Assembly (NCBI GenBank): GCA_017468115.1
Contig: JAFUJS010000007.1
Coordinates: 1 to 48,171, forward strand
Direction of reading: 5' to 3'
DNA length: 48,171 nt
From: Clostridia bacterium
Lineage (GTDB): Bacteria; Bacillota_A; Clostridia; Oscillospirales; CAG-272
Part shown: positions 34,867 to 44,289 of the stretch, one piece after another
How positions within the stretch are numbered: the stretch's first letter is position 1
Layout of the letters: every line of letters starts with the position of its first letter
Notes under the pieces: generated by a model
What the model was told of the DNA's origin: nothing
What the model saw: the letters and a program-made list of their open reading frames with translations, nothing else
Database searches by the model: none
Position numbers and translations under genes: made by a program

Positions 34867-35832
34867 ATGGGACATATTGTTGATAAGGTTTACCTTGAAT
34901 CTGTTTTTACTCGCTTTGACGGTCAACCTTACATTTATCAATTCAAATGCGAGGACTTTGAGGGTCTTAAAAGACACAAAATCACAATACCCTCCTCCCT
35001 CGGGCACAAGCTACAGGGCAACTTTTACTATTATGAGGACAAGGTTAAGCCCGGCAAGCTGGTTATTTTCGAGCACGGCATGTGGACAGGCCACCGTGGA
35101 TATTTAAGAGAGATTGAAATGCTGGCTAGCCATGGCTTTTTGGTTTATGCTCACGACAAAACAGGCTGTATGGAGTCTGAGGGGTCTGCTACCTTCGGCT
35201 TTGGACAGGCACTAAGGGATTTGGACGATGCACTTTGCCACCTGAAGAAAATCCCGGAGCTTAATGGTTGGGATATTTACGTGGCAGGACACAGCTGGGG
35301 CGGTTATTCGGCTATGAATATTTGCGCCTTTCATCCCGATATTAAGAAGGTGGTTTCCTTTGCGGGCTTGCTTTCTATTAAGGCAATTATAAGACAGCAC
35401 TTAAAAAATCTGTTGATTCCCTTCCGTGGCAGGGTTTACTTTTTGGAAAAGGCAATCAACCCAAAATATTTTGAATGCTCTGCCGACAAAAGCCTTGCAA
35501 ACAGCAATGTAAGGGCACTTATCATTCAATCCAAGGACGACAGAACGGTTAAGTACAGGCACCATTGCAAAAAGCTCCAAAGAGCGCTTAAGGACAACGA
35601 AAGAATTAAGTTCATTATAACCAACGGTGTTGACCACAACCCAAGCTACTCCTATGAGGGCATAAGGGCGAAGAAGGCGTTTTTCAAGGACACTCGCAAG
35701 CTGGAAAGGGCGGGCTACTTCAAGGATCCTGCAACCCACCAGCCCCATATAGAAAAGTACGATTGGTGGAAAATCACCGAGCAGGACAAGGAAATATGGG
35801 CGCAGGTTTTCGCCTTTCTTGACAAGGACTAA
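34867..35832 (+). CDS. Alpha/beta hydrolase
   Basis: A 321-residue soluble hydrolase. The oxyanion-side motif is EHGMWTGHRGY, and the nucleophile elbow is GHSWGG with Ser143. Asp224 or Asp225 (QSKDDRTV) and His257 (GVDHNP) complete a plausible triad. No signal peptide. Enzymes of this group act on esters, lipids or thioesters; the substrate here cannot be told. The C-terminal helical segment (KAFFKDTRKLERAGYF) is an extension beyond the core fold. It is co-directional with the Mrr-like gene (8-base gap), which may be chance or a functional pair. A CAGACACT-type terminator follows. Confidence 0.85.
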   Translation: MGHIVDKVYLESVFTRFDGQPYIYQFKCEDFEGLKRHKITIPSSLGHKLQGNFYYYEDKVKPGKLVIFEHGMWTGHRGYLREIEMLASHGFLVYAHDKTGCMESEGSATFGFGQALRDLDDALCHLKKIPELNGWDIYVAGHSWGGYSAMNICAFHPDIKKVVSFAGLLSIKAIIRQHLKNLLIPFRGRVYFLEKAINPKYFECSADKSLANSNVRALIIQSKDDRTVKYRHHCKKLQRALKDNERIKFIITNGVDHNPSYSYEGIRAKKAFFKDTRKLERAGYFKDPATHQPHIEKYDWWKITEQDKEIWAQVFAFLDKD

Positions 35833-35837
35833 AATAG

Positions 35838-35877
35838 CAAAAACAGACACTCCCCCGAGGAAAGTGTCTGCTTTTTT
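35838..35877. terminator. Terminator, CAGACACT family, copy 3
   Basis: CAGACACT (35844-35851) pairs with AGTGTCTG (35863-35870) around an 11-base loop, with A-run before and T6 after, 5 bases past the stop codon. It lies between convergent genes. Confidence 0.88.
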
Positions 35878-35901
35878 ACTTTATTTAGCTGTTACAATTG
35901 A

Positions 35902-36885
35902 TTAAAGCAGGCTCTTGCGAAGAGCTGCGCCGTCCAAGGGGCTAAGATACGCGGGAGCAATATCAAAAACGGTTTTGCAGCCGAACTGGCCCTCAAGGTT
36001 CAGGCGATAAGCCGCTCTTGCATAAGCGACGATAACGGATGCTGTAAACTCGGGGTTCGAGTCAAGGGTAAGCTTGTATTCAATAATATGTGTGTTTTCT
36101 AAGTCCTTGCCTGTTTTGCCGCTGCGAATTACAACGCCACCGTGAGGAATGCCGCTGTGGTCCCTCTTTAGTTCCTCCATTGAAATAAAGTTAACTGTTG
36201 TATCATAATCGGCAAAGTAGTTTGGCATTGTCTTAATTTCGTTTTCAATTCTGTTAAGATCAGCGCCCTCCTCTGCCACCACATAGCATACTCTTGTGTG
36301 CTTTTGTCTTGTGGTAAGCTCCGGACACTCTCCCCTTCTTACACTATCAAGCGCCTGTTCAACAGGAACGGTATATTGCTTTCCGTCAAGCACGCCATCA
36401 ATACGGCGAATAGCATCGGAGTGTCCCTGAGAAACGCCCTTGCCCCAGAAGGTATAGTCCTTGCCGTCAACCAAAATACAGCTTGCCATAAGGCGATTTA
36501 ACGAGAACATACCGGGGTCCCATCCAACGGAAATTATGGCTGTTTTTCCTGCTTTTTTAGACACAGGGTCCACGTTTTCAAAATGCTCCGGAATTTTTGC
36601 GTGGGTATCAAAGCTGTCTACGATATTAAAGTGCTCTGCCAAAAACGGAGCCTGCACGGGCAGGTCAGTTGCGCTGCCGCCACACAAAATCATAACATCT
36701 ATTTGGTCCTTGAAATTAAGCACCTCATCCACGCGATATACAGGAACATTATCGCTTATTAATTTGACGGCTTTTGGGTCCCTTCTTGTAAATGCGCACA
36801 CAAGGGTCATATCCGGATTTTGCTTAAGCGCAAGCTCCACTCCCCTGCCAAGGTTTCCATAACCAAAAATACCAACTCTAATCAA
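35902..36885 (-). CDS. ddh: meso-Diaminopimelate D-dehydrogenase
   Basis: A 327-residue NADP-dependent enzyme that converts tetrahydrodipicolinate and ammonia to meso-diaminopimelate in one step for lysine and peptidoglycan synthesis (EC 1.4.1.16). The Rossmann motif GIFGYGNLGRGVE is at the N-terminus. Substrate-binding signatures are CGGSATDLPVQAPFLAEHFN, DSFDTHAKIPEH, SVGWDPGMFSLNR and the HSDAIRRIDGV region. The start is probably TTG at 36885, because AGGAG lies 8 bases upstream and the encoded MIRVGIFGYGN fits the family; the GTG at 36894 is inside the ribosome site. Its presence implies a dehydrogenase-type lysine pathway. It is divergent from pflB. Confidence 0.95.
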   Translation of the reverse strand: MIRVGIFGYGNLGRGVELALKQNPDMTLVCAFTRRDPKAVKLISDNVPVYRVDEVLNFKDQIDVMILCGGSATDLPVQAPFLAEHFNIVDSFDTHAKIPEHFENVDPVSKKAGKTAIISVGWDPGMFSLNRLMASCILVDGKDYTFWGKGVSQGHSDAIRRIDGVLDGKQYTVPVEQALDSVRRGECPELTTRQKHTRVCYVVAEEGADLNRIENEIKTMPNYFADYDTTVNFISMEELKRDHSGIPHGGVVIRSGKTGKDLENTHIIEYKLTLDSNPEFTASVIVAYARAAYRLNLEGQFGCKTVFDIAPAYLSPLDGAALRKSLL

Positions 36886-36915
36886 AGAAATCACTCCTTT
36901 TTCATTTATGGGTTT

Positions 36916-36945
36916 ATTTTATCACAGTGTACACAGGTTTTTCAA
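36916..36945 (-). promoter_or_regulatory. Promoter of ddh with embedded GTGTACAC palindrome
   Basis: On the minus strand: TTGAAA (36945-36940), an 18-base spacer and TAAAAT (36921-36916) with TGA before the -10. The spacer contains the palindrome GTGTACAC (36927-36934), which could be an operator. Confidence 0.7.
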
Positions 36946-36997
36946 CATTTTTTCATCTAAATCTAAAAAAAATTCACAAATTGCTAATTTATTTCCC

Positions 36998-37026
36998 TTG
37001 ACTAAGGCGCGCACGTATAGTATAAT
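36998..37026 (+). promoter_or_regulatory. Promoter of the pflB-pflA operon
   Basis: TTGACT (36998-37003), a 17-base spacer and TATAAT (37021-37026). The leader to pflB is about 35 bases and contains the ribosome site AAGGAG. Confidence 0.88.
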
Positions 37027-37070
37027 GTTATAGAGAATTTATCTATACCTATATAAAGGAGATTTGCACT

Positions 37071-39299
37071 ATGAGACAAGAATGGCTTGGCTTTAACGAG
37101 GGTGCTTGGGAGGATGAAATCAACGTACGTGATTTTATTCAGAACAACTACACCCCTTACTTTGGCGATGGTAGCTTTCTTTGCGGCCCTACACAGGACA
37201 CCATCGACCTTTGGGATACAATTTCAGATTTAAAGAAGAAGGAGGTACAAGCCGGCGGTGTTCTTGATATGGACACTAAGGTTGTATCTACTATTACCTC
37301 ACACGATGCGGCTTACATCGACAAGGACAAGGAGCAGATTGTGGGCTTGCAAACAGACAAACCTCTTAAGAGAGCTCTTCAGCCATATGGCGGTATTCGT
37401 ATGGCTCAAAAGGCTTGCCGTGAGTTTGGCTATGAGGTTGACCCGGACGTGCTCCAAACCTATACAGAGCACAGAAAGACGCATAACGCAGGTGTTTTCG
37501 ACGTTTACACTCCAGAAATGAGAAAATGCCGTTCCAACCATATTATCACAGGTCTTCCCGATGCTTACGGCAGAGGAAGAATTATCGGCGACTATCGTAG
37601 AGTTGCTCTTTATGGCGTTGACAGGCTTATCGAGGACAAGCAAAACGCTAAGGAAGGCGCAAAAATAACTATGTACGCTGATGTTATGCGTGACAGAGAA
37701 GAAATCGCCGAGCAGATAAGGGCGCTTGAGATGCTTAAGGTTATGGCGGCAAAGTACGGCTGCGATATTTCTAAGCCTGCAACAACCCTTAAGGAGGCTA
37801 CACAGGCACTGTATTTTGCATACCTTGGCGCAGTTAAGGAGCAAAACGGTGCGGCAATGAGCCTTGGCAGAACCTCCACCTTCCTTGATATTTATGCTGA
37901 AAGAGACCTTAAAAACGGTGTTATTTCCGAGGCTGAGGCACAGGAAATTATCGACCACTTTATTATGAAGCTCCGTCTTGTTTGCTTTGCAAGGACACCG
38001 GAGTACAATGCTCTTTTCGCAGGCGACCCGACTTGGGTTACCGAATCCGTTGGCGGTATGAGCACAGACGGACGTCCTTTGGTTACAAAGATGTCCTTCA
38101 GATACCTTAACACCTTGAACAACCTTGGTGCCGCTCCCGAGCCAAACCTCACTGTGCTTTGGTCCTCACAGCTGCCTGAGGAATTTAAGAAATTCTGTGC
38201 TGAAATTTCAATTAAGCACCACGCAATCCAGTACGAGAATGACGACCTTATGCGTCCTCTCCACGGCGACGACTATGCTATTGCCTGCTGTGTTTCCTCT
38301 ATGAGAATCGGCAAGGAGATGCAGTTCTTTGGTGCAAGAGCTAACCTTGCTAAGTGCTTGCTTTACGCAATCAATGGCGGTGTTGACGAAATTTCCGGTC
38401 AACAGGTTGGTCCTGACTATCGTCCTGTTGTAGGCGATTACCTTGATTACGACGATGTTATGACCAAGTACAAGGCTATGATGAAATGGCTTGCGCAGGT
38501 ATATGTAAACGCACTTAATATTATCCACTATATGCACGACAAATACTCCTACGAAAGGCTACAAATGGCGCTTCACGATAAGCATGTAAGACGTTGGTTT
38601 GCCACCGGTATTGCAGGCTTCTCTGTTGTTGCCGACTCCCTTTCAGCTATTAAGTATGCAAAGGTTAAGGTTGTGCGTGATGAGCGTGGTATTGTTACAG
38701 ATTATATTGTAGAGGGCGACTTCCCTAAGTACGGTAATGACGATGACAGGGTTGACGATATCGCTAAGGAGGTTCTACACACCTTCCTTAAATATCTCCG
38801 TCAAAACCACACCTATCGTGAGGGTATTATTACCACATCTATTCTTACAATCACATCCAACGTTTCCTACGGAAAGAATACAGGCTCTACCCCTGACGGA
38901 AGAAAGCAGGGCGAGGCGTTTGCCCCAGGTGCTAACCCGATGCACGGCAGAGACGAAAACGGTGCAGTGGCTTCTCTTGCCTCTGTTGCCAAGATTCCGT
39001 TTATGGACTCACAGGATGGTATTTCCAACACCTTTACTATCGTTCCGTCTGCCCTTGGTAAGACTAACGACGAAAGAGTTGACAACCTTGTTGCATTGCT
39101 TGACGGCTATACAAACAAGGGCGGCTTCCACCTAAACGTAAACGTGTTTGATAAGGAACTATTGCTTGATGCTCAAAAGCATCCTGAGCTTTATCCACAG
39201 CTTACAATCCGTGTTTCAGGCTATGCAGTTAACTTTATTAAGCTTACAAAGGAACAGCAGGACGAGGTTATTTCCAGAACCTTCCACGGTAGAATATAA
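37071..39299 (+). CDS. pflB: Pyruvate formate-lyase (formate acetyltransferase)
   Basis: A 742-residue glycyl-radical enzyme that splits pyruvate with CoA into acetyl-CoA and formate. The adjacent active-site cysteines are Cys406-Cys407 ([10 protein letters not shown]), and the glycyl-radical loop is RVSGYAVNF with Gly717. The length and sequence ([54 protein letters not shown] region [20 protein letters not shown]) match true PflB, not the diol dehydratase relatives. Its activase gene overlaps the stop codon by 1 base. This shows fermentative, strictly anaerobic-style pyruvate use. Confidence 0.97.
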   Translation: MRQEWLGFNEGAWEDEINVRDFIQNNYTPYFGDGSFLCGPTQDTIDLWDTISDLKKKEVQAGGVLDMDTKVVSTITSHDAAYIDKDKEQIVGLQTDKPLKRALQPYGGIRMAQKACREFGYEVDPDVLQTYTEHRKTHNAGVFDVYTPEMRKCRSNHIITGLPDAYGRGRIIGDYRRVALYGVDRLIEDKQNAKEGAKITMYADVMRDREEIAEQIRALEMLKVMAAKYGCDISKPATTLKEATQALYFAYLGAVKEQNGAAMSLGRTSTFLDIYAERDLKNGVISEAEAQEIIDHFIMKLRLVCFARTPEYNALFAGDPTWVTESVGGMSTDGRPLVTKMSFRYLNTLNNLGAAPEPNLTVLWSSQLPEEFKKFCAEISIKHHAIQYENDDLMRPLHGDDYAIACCVSSMRIGKEMQFFGARANLAKCLLYAINGGVDEISGQQVGPDYRPVVGDYLDYDDVMTKYKAMMKWLAQVYVNALNIIHYMHDKYSYERLQMALHDKHVRRWFATGIAGFSVVADSLSAIKYAKVKVVRDERGIVTDYIVEGDFPKYGNDDDRVDDIAKEVLHTFLKYLRQNHTYREGIITTSILTITSNVSYGKNTGSTPDGRKQGEAFAPGANPMHGRDENGAVASLASVAKIPFMDSQDGISNTFTIVPSALGKTNDERVDNLVALLDGYTNKGGFHLNVNVFDKELLLDAQKHPELYPQLTIRVSGYAVNFIKLTKEQQDEVISRTFHGRI

Positions 39300-40018
39300 T
39301 GGGAAAAATACATTCCTTTGAAACCTTTGGCACAGTTGACGGTCCGGGGGTTCGGTTTGTTGTATTCTTTCAGGGCTGTCCTATGAGGTGCAAGTATTGC
39401 CACAATCCGGACACCTGGGACCCCTCACTTGGCACAGAATATAGCGCAGAGGCGGTCCTTGAAAAAATGACAAGAAATTTGCCATTTTATAAGACAGGCG
39501 GTATTACTGCAACAGGCGGAGAGCCGCTAATGCAGCTTGATTTTCTGATAGAGCTTTTCAGCCTTGCCAAGAAAAACGGCATAAGCACCTGCCTTGATAC
39601 CTCGGGAATTTGCTACACACAAAGGCAGAGAGAAAAATACGAAAGGCTACTTAGCCTATGCGACCTTGTAATGCTTGATATTAAGCACACGGGCAGAAAC
39701 AAGCACAAGGAGCTTTGCTCACAGGACAACGAAAGTGTACAGGGCTTCTTATCCCTCGCCATAGAAAAAAGGACGCCCATAAGAATCAGATATGTTCTTG
39801 TGCCCGGCTATACCGACAGCGACGAGGACCTTATGGCACTTGCCGAGCAGATAAACAAAATACCTTGCCTTGAAAGGCTGGAAATTTTGCCTTACCACAA
39901 TCTCGGCGAGCCAAAATATCAAAGGCTGGGAATTGACTACCCGCTGAAGGGTATAACCCCACCAACAGCCGAGGATGCACAGGTTGCCCACGCAAAGGTT
40001 ATCGGCTATACAAAATAG
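39299..40018 (+). CDS. pflA: Pyruvate formate-lyase-activating enzyme (radical SAM)
   Basis: A 239-residue radical SAM enzyme that places the radical on the pflB glycine using S-adenosylmethionine and a 4Fe-4S cluster. The cluster motif CPMRCKYC (Cys27, Cys31, Cys34) is present, followed by the SAM-binding TGGEPLMQ, DTSGICY and the ILPYHNLGEPKYQRLG segment typical of PflA. It has no extra ferredoxin insert, as expected for the pyruvate enzyme. The ATG overlaps the pflB TAA, so translation is coupled. An intrinsic terminator follows 22 bases after the stop. Confidence 0.96.
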   Translation: MGKIHSFETFGTVDGPGVRFVVFFQGCPMRCKYCHNPDTWDPSLGTEYSAEAVLEKMTRNLPFYKTGGITATGGEPLMQLDFLIELFSLAKKNGISTCLDTSGICYTQRQREKYERLLSLCDLVMLDIKHTGRNKHKELCSQDNESVQGFLSLAIEKRTPIRIRYVLVPGYTDSDEDLMALAEQINKIPCLERLEILPYHNLGEPKYQRLGIDYPLKGITPPTAEDAQVAHAKVIGYTK

Positions 40019-40040
40019 CCGAGCAATTAAACAATCAAAT

Positions 40041-40085
40041 AAGAGAGAGCAAGTCGGTTTATTGCCGAAATGTTCTCTCTTTTTT
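40041..40085 (+). terminator. Terminator after pflA
   Basis: AAGAGAGAGCA (40041-40051) pairs with TGTTCTCTCTT (40071-40081), with an inner TCGG/CCGA stem and a final T-run. Confidence 0.85.
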
Positions 40086-40598
40086 ATTGGATTTGTGAAA
40101 TCGCGGCTGCACCACGATAAAATCCTCGCTTTGCTCAGATGAAATCCAAGAACAAGTCTTAGATGAAATCAAATCCGCCAAAAGACAACCCTGCAAAGCA
40201 GGACTTCACCCATTTTACGAAGGTCCCCCGAAAATTGCTCTGATTTTTTGAATTCTCATAGACGAATTTGACTGCGTGTTTTCTGTTAAGGATAACACGC
40301 CAAGCGGGTGGCTTTTTTGTTTTTCTATAAATCCCTTGGAGCCTTGTAGCTGTTGGCTTTGTGCCACTTATATTCAAATATTCGCATATGTTCATTTTTA
40401 GATATATATAAGAAATTTTGCTGATTTAGCTCCCTTAATTTACGTTAGCTTATCTTTGTGCTTTGCTAAGCAAATCGGCTTTGAAATGACTGCTTTTGTC
40501 GGTGTTTTTTGTAATGGCGCATTTGGCATTCTACCGTTTTCGCAAACTTTTTTCCTACATTTGTAAAGAATTTTCAGTAAATATACTATATGATTATG
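40086..40598. other. Non-coding stretch with small repeats and hairpins
   Basis: About 500 bases without a credible gene. It has two copies of AGATGAAATC 24 bases apart (40137-40146, 40161-40170), small hairpins CCTGC-AAA-GCAGG (40190-40202) and GCGTGTT/AACACGC (40274-40300), and a weak hairpin with T6 (GCCA/TGGC, 40299-40318) that could terminate on the plus strand. The sequence looks like a short dispersed element or element remnant rather than a gene. Open frames on the minus strand lack ribosome sites. Confidence 0.45.
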
Positions 40599-40612
40599 AT
40601 ATTTTACTTTAT

Positions 40613-40632
40613 ATGTCCCATATACGGGACAT
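40613..40632. promoter_or_regulatory. 20-base palindrome ATGTCCC-N6-GGGACAT
   Basis: 7-bp arms around a 6-base AT-rich centre, about 190 bases upstream of the helicase operon. Its hexamers TGTCCC and GGGACA are those of the lexA palindrome at 1008-1022, but in the opposite (everted) order. It could be an operator for the operon; the regulator is unknown. Confidence 0.45.
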
Positions 40633-40711
40633 CTGAATTTTTGTTTTATGTTATACTGTAAATTACCCTCTTTGGGGGTGCCTTGGTATGACATCTAATG
40701 TCCTAATCAAG

Positions 40712-40739
40712 TTGCGAATTTGGCGTTACAATATATATA
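40712..40739 (+). promoter_or_regulatory. Weak candidate promoter of the helicase operon
   Basis: TTGCGA (40712-40717), a 16-base spacer and TATATA (40734-40739). Both hexamers are imperfect, and an alternative TATACT lies at 40652-40657. The leader between here and 40819 contains a small hairpin ACGGG/CCCGT (40750-40766). Confidence 0.4.
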
Positions 40740-40818
40740 GCCTGGTCTTACGGGAAGAAAGCCCGTTTGACTACAAAAGAGGCGACAGACAAATACAAGC
40801 TACTAAGGAGGAATTATA

Positions 40819-43800
40819 ATGGCAGAGCTGGACACATTACAGAAAATGGTTGATGAGTTTTACAAAAACCTGGACACCTTAAAGAGCCTTATGGACACAG
40901 AGGAGCTGGAAAACGCCCTTAAGTCCTTGGAAAGTGCACAGAAGGAAATCAAGAGGCTTAGTGGCAATCTAAAAAAGAAGGAAGAGGACAAAAGGGAGCT
41001 TGATGCCAGAGCCAAAAGGCAGGAAGAGCTTGACGAGATTGAGAAGGCGGACCGCCATATTGATGACGTAACCTGCCACGAGCTGCCTATGGACTGGGAA
41101 AATCCATACGACAGCGACGAAAGAGCGCAGGTGCATGTTGACTCCGTTTCTGACGGCTATCTTCTTTCCCTTAACACCTTTGCACGTGTAGATATTGAGT
41201 TTATCGCATCTGTTACGGGCAGAAGCTACGGACAGGTAATTTCAGAGCTTGGGGACGCTATCTACCAAAATCCGATTTCCTGGAATGAGTGCTTTTATCA
41301 AGGCTGGGAAAGCTGTGATGAATACCTTTCCGGCAATATACTTGTAAAGTACAAGCAAGCCCTTGAGACAAACCAAAAATATAAGGGCTATTTCCAAAAA
41401 AATGTAGACGCCCTTTCTGCCCTTTTGCCCGAGGCACTTAAAATCAAAGATATCTATATCACTCTCGGCTCCCCTTGGGTGCCACCCGATGTGATAGATG
41501 ACTTCATTTATTATTTAGTTGGCGAGAGAAAACCAAACTATGCAACCCACGCCACTAAGTATGACGAGCGTGCAGGTCTTTGGGAAATCCCCTTTAAGAC
41601 ACGCTTCAGACGTGGCAGACACAGCGTAAAGAACAGCTCCGTTTACGGCACTGCCGATATGGACATGCTTTACATCATTGAAAACACACTTAATATGAAA
41701 ACCCTTGCCATTTACGACAAGGTTTCAAACGGCTTTAACAAGAGCGGCTCCTCTATGGTTGTTAACCAGCAGAAAACCGTGCTTGTGCTTGAAAAGCAGA
41801 AAAAGCTTATTGACAAGTTCCGTGAGTGGGTATGGCAGGACAAGGACCGTAAGGAGCGCCTTACTATTATCTACGAAAACCGCTTTGGCTCCTTCCGCAA
41901 GCGTGAGTTTGACGGCTCCTACCTTTCTCTGCCCAATCTTAACCCCAACGTTAGTCTTTATCCTTATCAAAAGGATGCGATTGCAAGAATACTCTTAACT
42001 CCAAACACACTCCTTGCCCACGACGTAGGCTCCGGTAAGACCTACGTAATGGTGGCGGCAGGAATGGAGCTTAGGCGCATGGGCATTTCCAAAAAGAACC
42101 TGTATGTTGTGCCAAATAACCTGATTGGTCAATGGAAGCAGGTATTTCTCGAAATGTACTCACAGGCAAAGCTTCTTGTGGTAGAGCCAAAGGACTTTAC
42201 ACCAGCAAAGAAGAATAACACTCTGTTCAAAATGAAGGTGGGGGACTATGACGGCATTATTATGGCGTACAGCTGCTTTGATGCAATCCCTATGTCATAC
42301 GAATACTACGAGGAATACTATAACGAGCTTCTTGATGATATTAAGAAGGCACGTGAAGGCTTTGAGTCCAAGGCGTCTATTGACAGAAAGAAAAAGAGCG
42401 CCCAGGCTGCCCTTGGTAAGGCAAAGGAGGACCTAAAGAAAAGCGGCTTTAATATTACCTTTGACGACCTTGGCATAAACACTCTCTTTGTGGACGAGGC
42501 GCACAACTACAAAAATGTGCCGCTTGACACAAAGATATCTAAGGTTTTGGGTATTTCCGCAGCGGGCTCCAAGAAATGCGCCCTTATGCTTGACAAGGTT
42601 AAGTCGGTGCAGAAAAGCAACGACGGACGAGGCATAGTATTTGCCACAGGCACACCTATTACCAACTCCATTACAGATGCATACATAATGCAAAGCTATC
42701 TGCAGAGCGGTCAGCTTGCTATGCTTGGTCTTTCCAGCTTTGATGCCTGGGTTGGTATGTTTGCCGAAAGGGCAACCGACTTTGAAATTTCCGTTGATAC
42801 TAACAGCTATCGCTTGGCAACCAGATTTTCAAGGTTTCACAACCTACCGGAGCTGACAGCGATTTTGTCCTCTGTGGCTGATTTTCACGCAGTTGACAAA
42901 AGCGACGGCTTGCCGGACTTTGGCGGTTACTCCGATAGTCTTATTTCGGCAACAAGTCAGTTCAGAGATTATCTGAAAGAAATAGCCTCCCGTGCAGACG
43001 ATGTAAAAAAGCATCTTGTAAAGCGCAACGAGGACAATATGCTAAAGATTACCACAGACGGTAGAAAGGCCGCCCTTGACCTGCGACTTGTGGACCCTAT
43101 GGCACACTTTGAGTATGAGTCAAAGGTGGCAAGGTGCGCTGAAAACGTGGTTGATCTTTACAGAAAAACCGCTATTGATAAAAGCGCACAGCTGGTGTTC
43201 TGCGACACCTCAACGCCTAAGGCGGGCTTTAATGTTTACGATGAGCTGTCAAGGCTCCTTGTATCCTACGGCATTCCGCAAGGCGAGATTGCCTATGTGC
43301 ACGATGCCACAACCGACAAGAAGCGTCAAGCCCTTTTTAAGGACGTAAGGGCAGGTAAAATCCGTGTGCTTATCGGCTCCACCTTTAAGCTTGGCATTGG
43401 CGTAAACGTGCAGGAGCGACTGGTGGCGGTGCATCACCTTGATGTTCCTTGGCGACCTGCTGATATGGTTCAGCGTGAGGGCCGTATTCTAAGACAGGGC
43501 AACACCTGTCCCAGAGTTATGATATTCAGATATATCACAGAAAGAAGCTTTGATGCCTACTCCTGGCAGCTCCTTGAGTCCAAGGCTAGATTTATTTGTC
43601 AGCTGCTTGGCGGCTCTCTTAAGAAGAGGGCAAGCTCCGATATCGACTCCACTGTGCTTAACTATGCAGAGGTTAAGGCTCTTGCCATTGGCAACCCTCT
43701 TATCAAGGAAAGGGTTGAGGTTGCAAACGAGCTTGAAAAGCTCTTTATTCTCCAGCGTGAGGCATTGGCAGAGCGTGAGAATATGAGCATTGAGCTTGCC

Positions 43801-44289
43801 TCTATTCCGTCTAAGATAGAAAGGCAGAGGGAGCTTATTTCCAAGGTGGGCAAGGACCTTATAAAATATCAGGAGAGCAAGAGGACGCTTTCACGTGAGG
43901 CGCAGGCTGACCTTGCCACATTTATACACGGTCGCCTTATGGCAAACATTCTTAATCCCGAGGAGGTAGAAATACTCGAATATCAGGGCTTTATGCTTAC
44001 TGTCCCTGCCTATATGTCAGAGGACAAGCCCTGCGTTTATATAAACGGCGAGCATAGATACCTTTTGGAGCTTGGTGCCGAGGCAGGCATTATCAAGCGC
44101 CTAGACTTCTTCCTTGATAACCTTGACAGACAGCTAAACAAGTACAAGGACGGTCTTAATGCTTACTTTGTAAGACAGAGCGAGCTAAACAACGCCTTGA
44201 AGAAGAAGGTGGGCTACTCCGACAAAATCGAGAAGCTACAGGGAAGAATTGAACAAATAGATAAGAAATTGGGGGTAAAATCTGCATGA
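40819..44289 (+). CDS. SF2/SNF2-type helicase with N-terminal coiled coil, no methylase domain
   Basis: A 1156-residue DNA-dependent ATPase. Residues 1-80 are a charged coiled coil (LENALKSLESAQKEIKRLSG). A unique region precedes the helicase core: Walker A VGSGKT (404-408 for GSGKT), DEAH at 559-562 (FVDEAHNY), motif III ATGTPITNS, then the helicase C-terminal half with GSTFKLGIGVNVQERL and the arginine-finger motif QREGRILRQGN (about 885-895). The C-terminus is another coiled coil. The core resembles the helicase half of very large methylase-helicase proteins on conjugative elements, but no methylase motif (NPPY) was seen. ATG follows AAGGAGG. It overlaps the AAA+ gene by 4 bases, so the three-gene operon is translationally coupled. 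The function is not established. Confidence 0.85.
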   Translation: MAELDTLQKMVDEFYKNLDTLKSLMDTEELENALKSLESAQKEIKRLSGNLKKKEEDKRELDARAKRQEELDEIEKADRHIDDVTCHELPMDWENPYDSDERAQVHVDSVSDGYLLSLNTFARVDIEFIASVTGRSYGQVISELGDAIYQNPISWNECFYQGWESCDEYLSGNILVKYKQALETNQKYKGYFQKNVDALSALLPEALKIKDIYITLGSPWVPPDVIDDFIYYLVGERKPNYATHATKYDERAGLWEIPFKTRFRRGRHSVKNSSVYGTADMDMLYIIENTLNMKTLAIYDKVSNGFNKSGSSMVVNQQKTVLVLEKQKKLIDKFREWVWQDKDRKERLTIIYENRFGSFRKREFDGSYLSLPNLNPNVSLYPYQKDAIARILLTPNTLLAHDVGSGKTYVMVAAGMELRRMGISKKNLYVVPNNLIGQWKQVFLEMYSQAKLLVVEPKDFTPAKKNNTLFKMKVGDYDGIIMAYSCFDAIPMSYEYYEEYYNELLDDIKKAREGFESKASIDRKKKSAQAALGKAKEDLKKSGFNITFDDLGINTLFVDEAHNYKNVPLDTKISKVLGISAAGSKKCALMLDKVKSVQKSNDGRGIVFATGTPITNSITDAYIMQSYLQSGQLAMLGLSSFDAWVGMFAERATDFEISVDTNSYRLATRFSRFHNLPELTAILSSVADFHAVDKSDGLPDFGGYSDSLISATSQFRDYLKEIASRADDVKKHLVKRNEDNMLKITTDGRKAALDLRLVDPMAHFEYESKVARCAENVVDLYRKTAIDKSAQLVFCDTSTPKAGFNVYDELSRLLVSYGIPQGEIAYVHDATTDKKRQALFKDVRAGKIRVLIGSTFKLGIGVNVQERLVAVHHLDVPWRPADMVQREGRILRQGNTCPRVMIFRYITERSFDAYSWQLLESKARFICQLLGGSLKKRASSDIDSTVLNYAEVKALAIGNPLIKERVEVANELEKLFILQREALAERENMSIELASIPSKIERQRELISKVGKDLIKYQESKRTLSREAQADLATFIHGRLMANILNPEEVEILEYQGFMLTVPAYMSEDKPCVYINGEHRYLLELGAEAGIIKRLDFFLDNLDRQLNKYKDGLNAYFVRQSELNNALKKKVGYSDKIEKLQGRIEQIDKKLGVKSA

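Noticed and set aside
40137..40170. Possible CRISPR-like repeats
   Set aside because: Only two 10-base copies with a 14-base gap; no array, spacers or cas genes.
40159..40395. 78-codon open frame on the minus strand between pflA and the helicase operon
   Set aside because: No ribosome site, composition like repeat-derived DNA, no recognisable protein motif, and it overlaps hairpins.
40440..40694. 84-codon open frame on the minus strand in the helicase operon leader
   Set aside because: It would read through the palindrome and the presumed leader, lacks a ribosome site and has no family resemblance.
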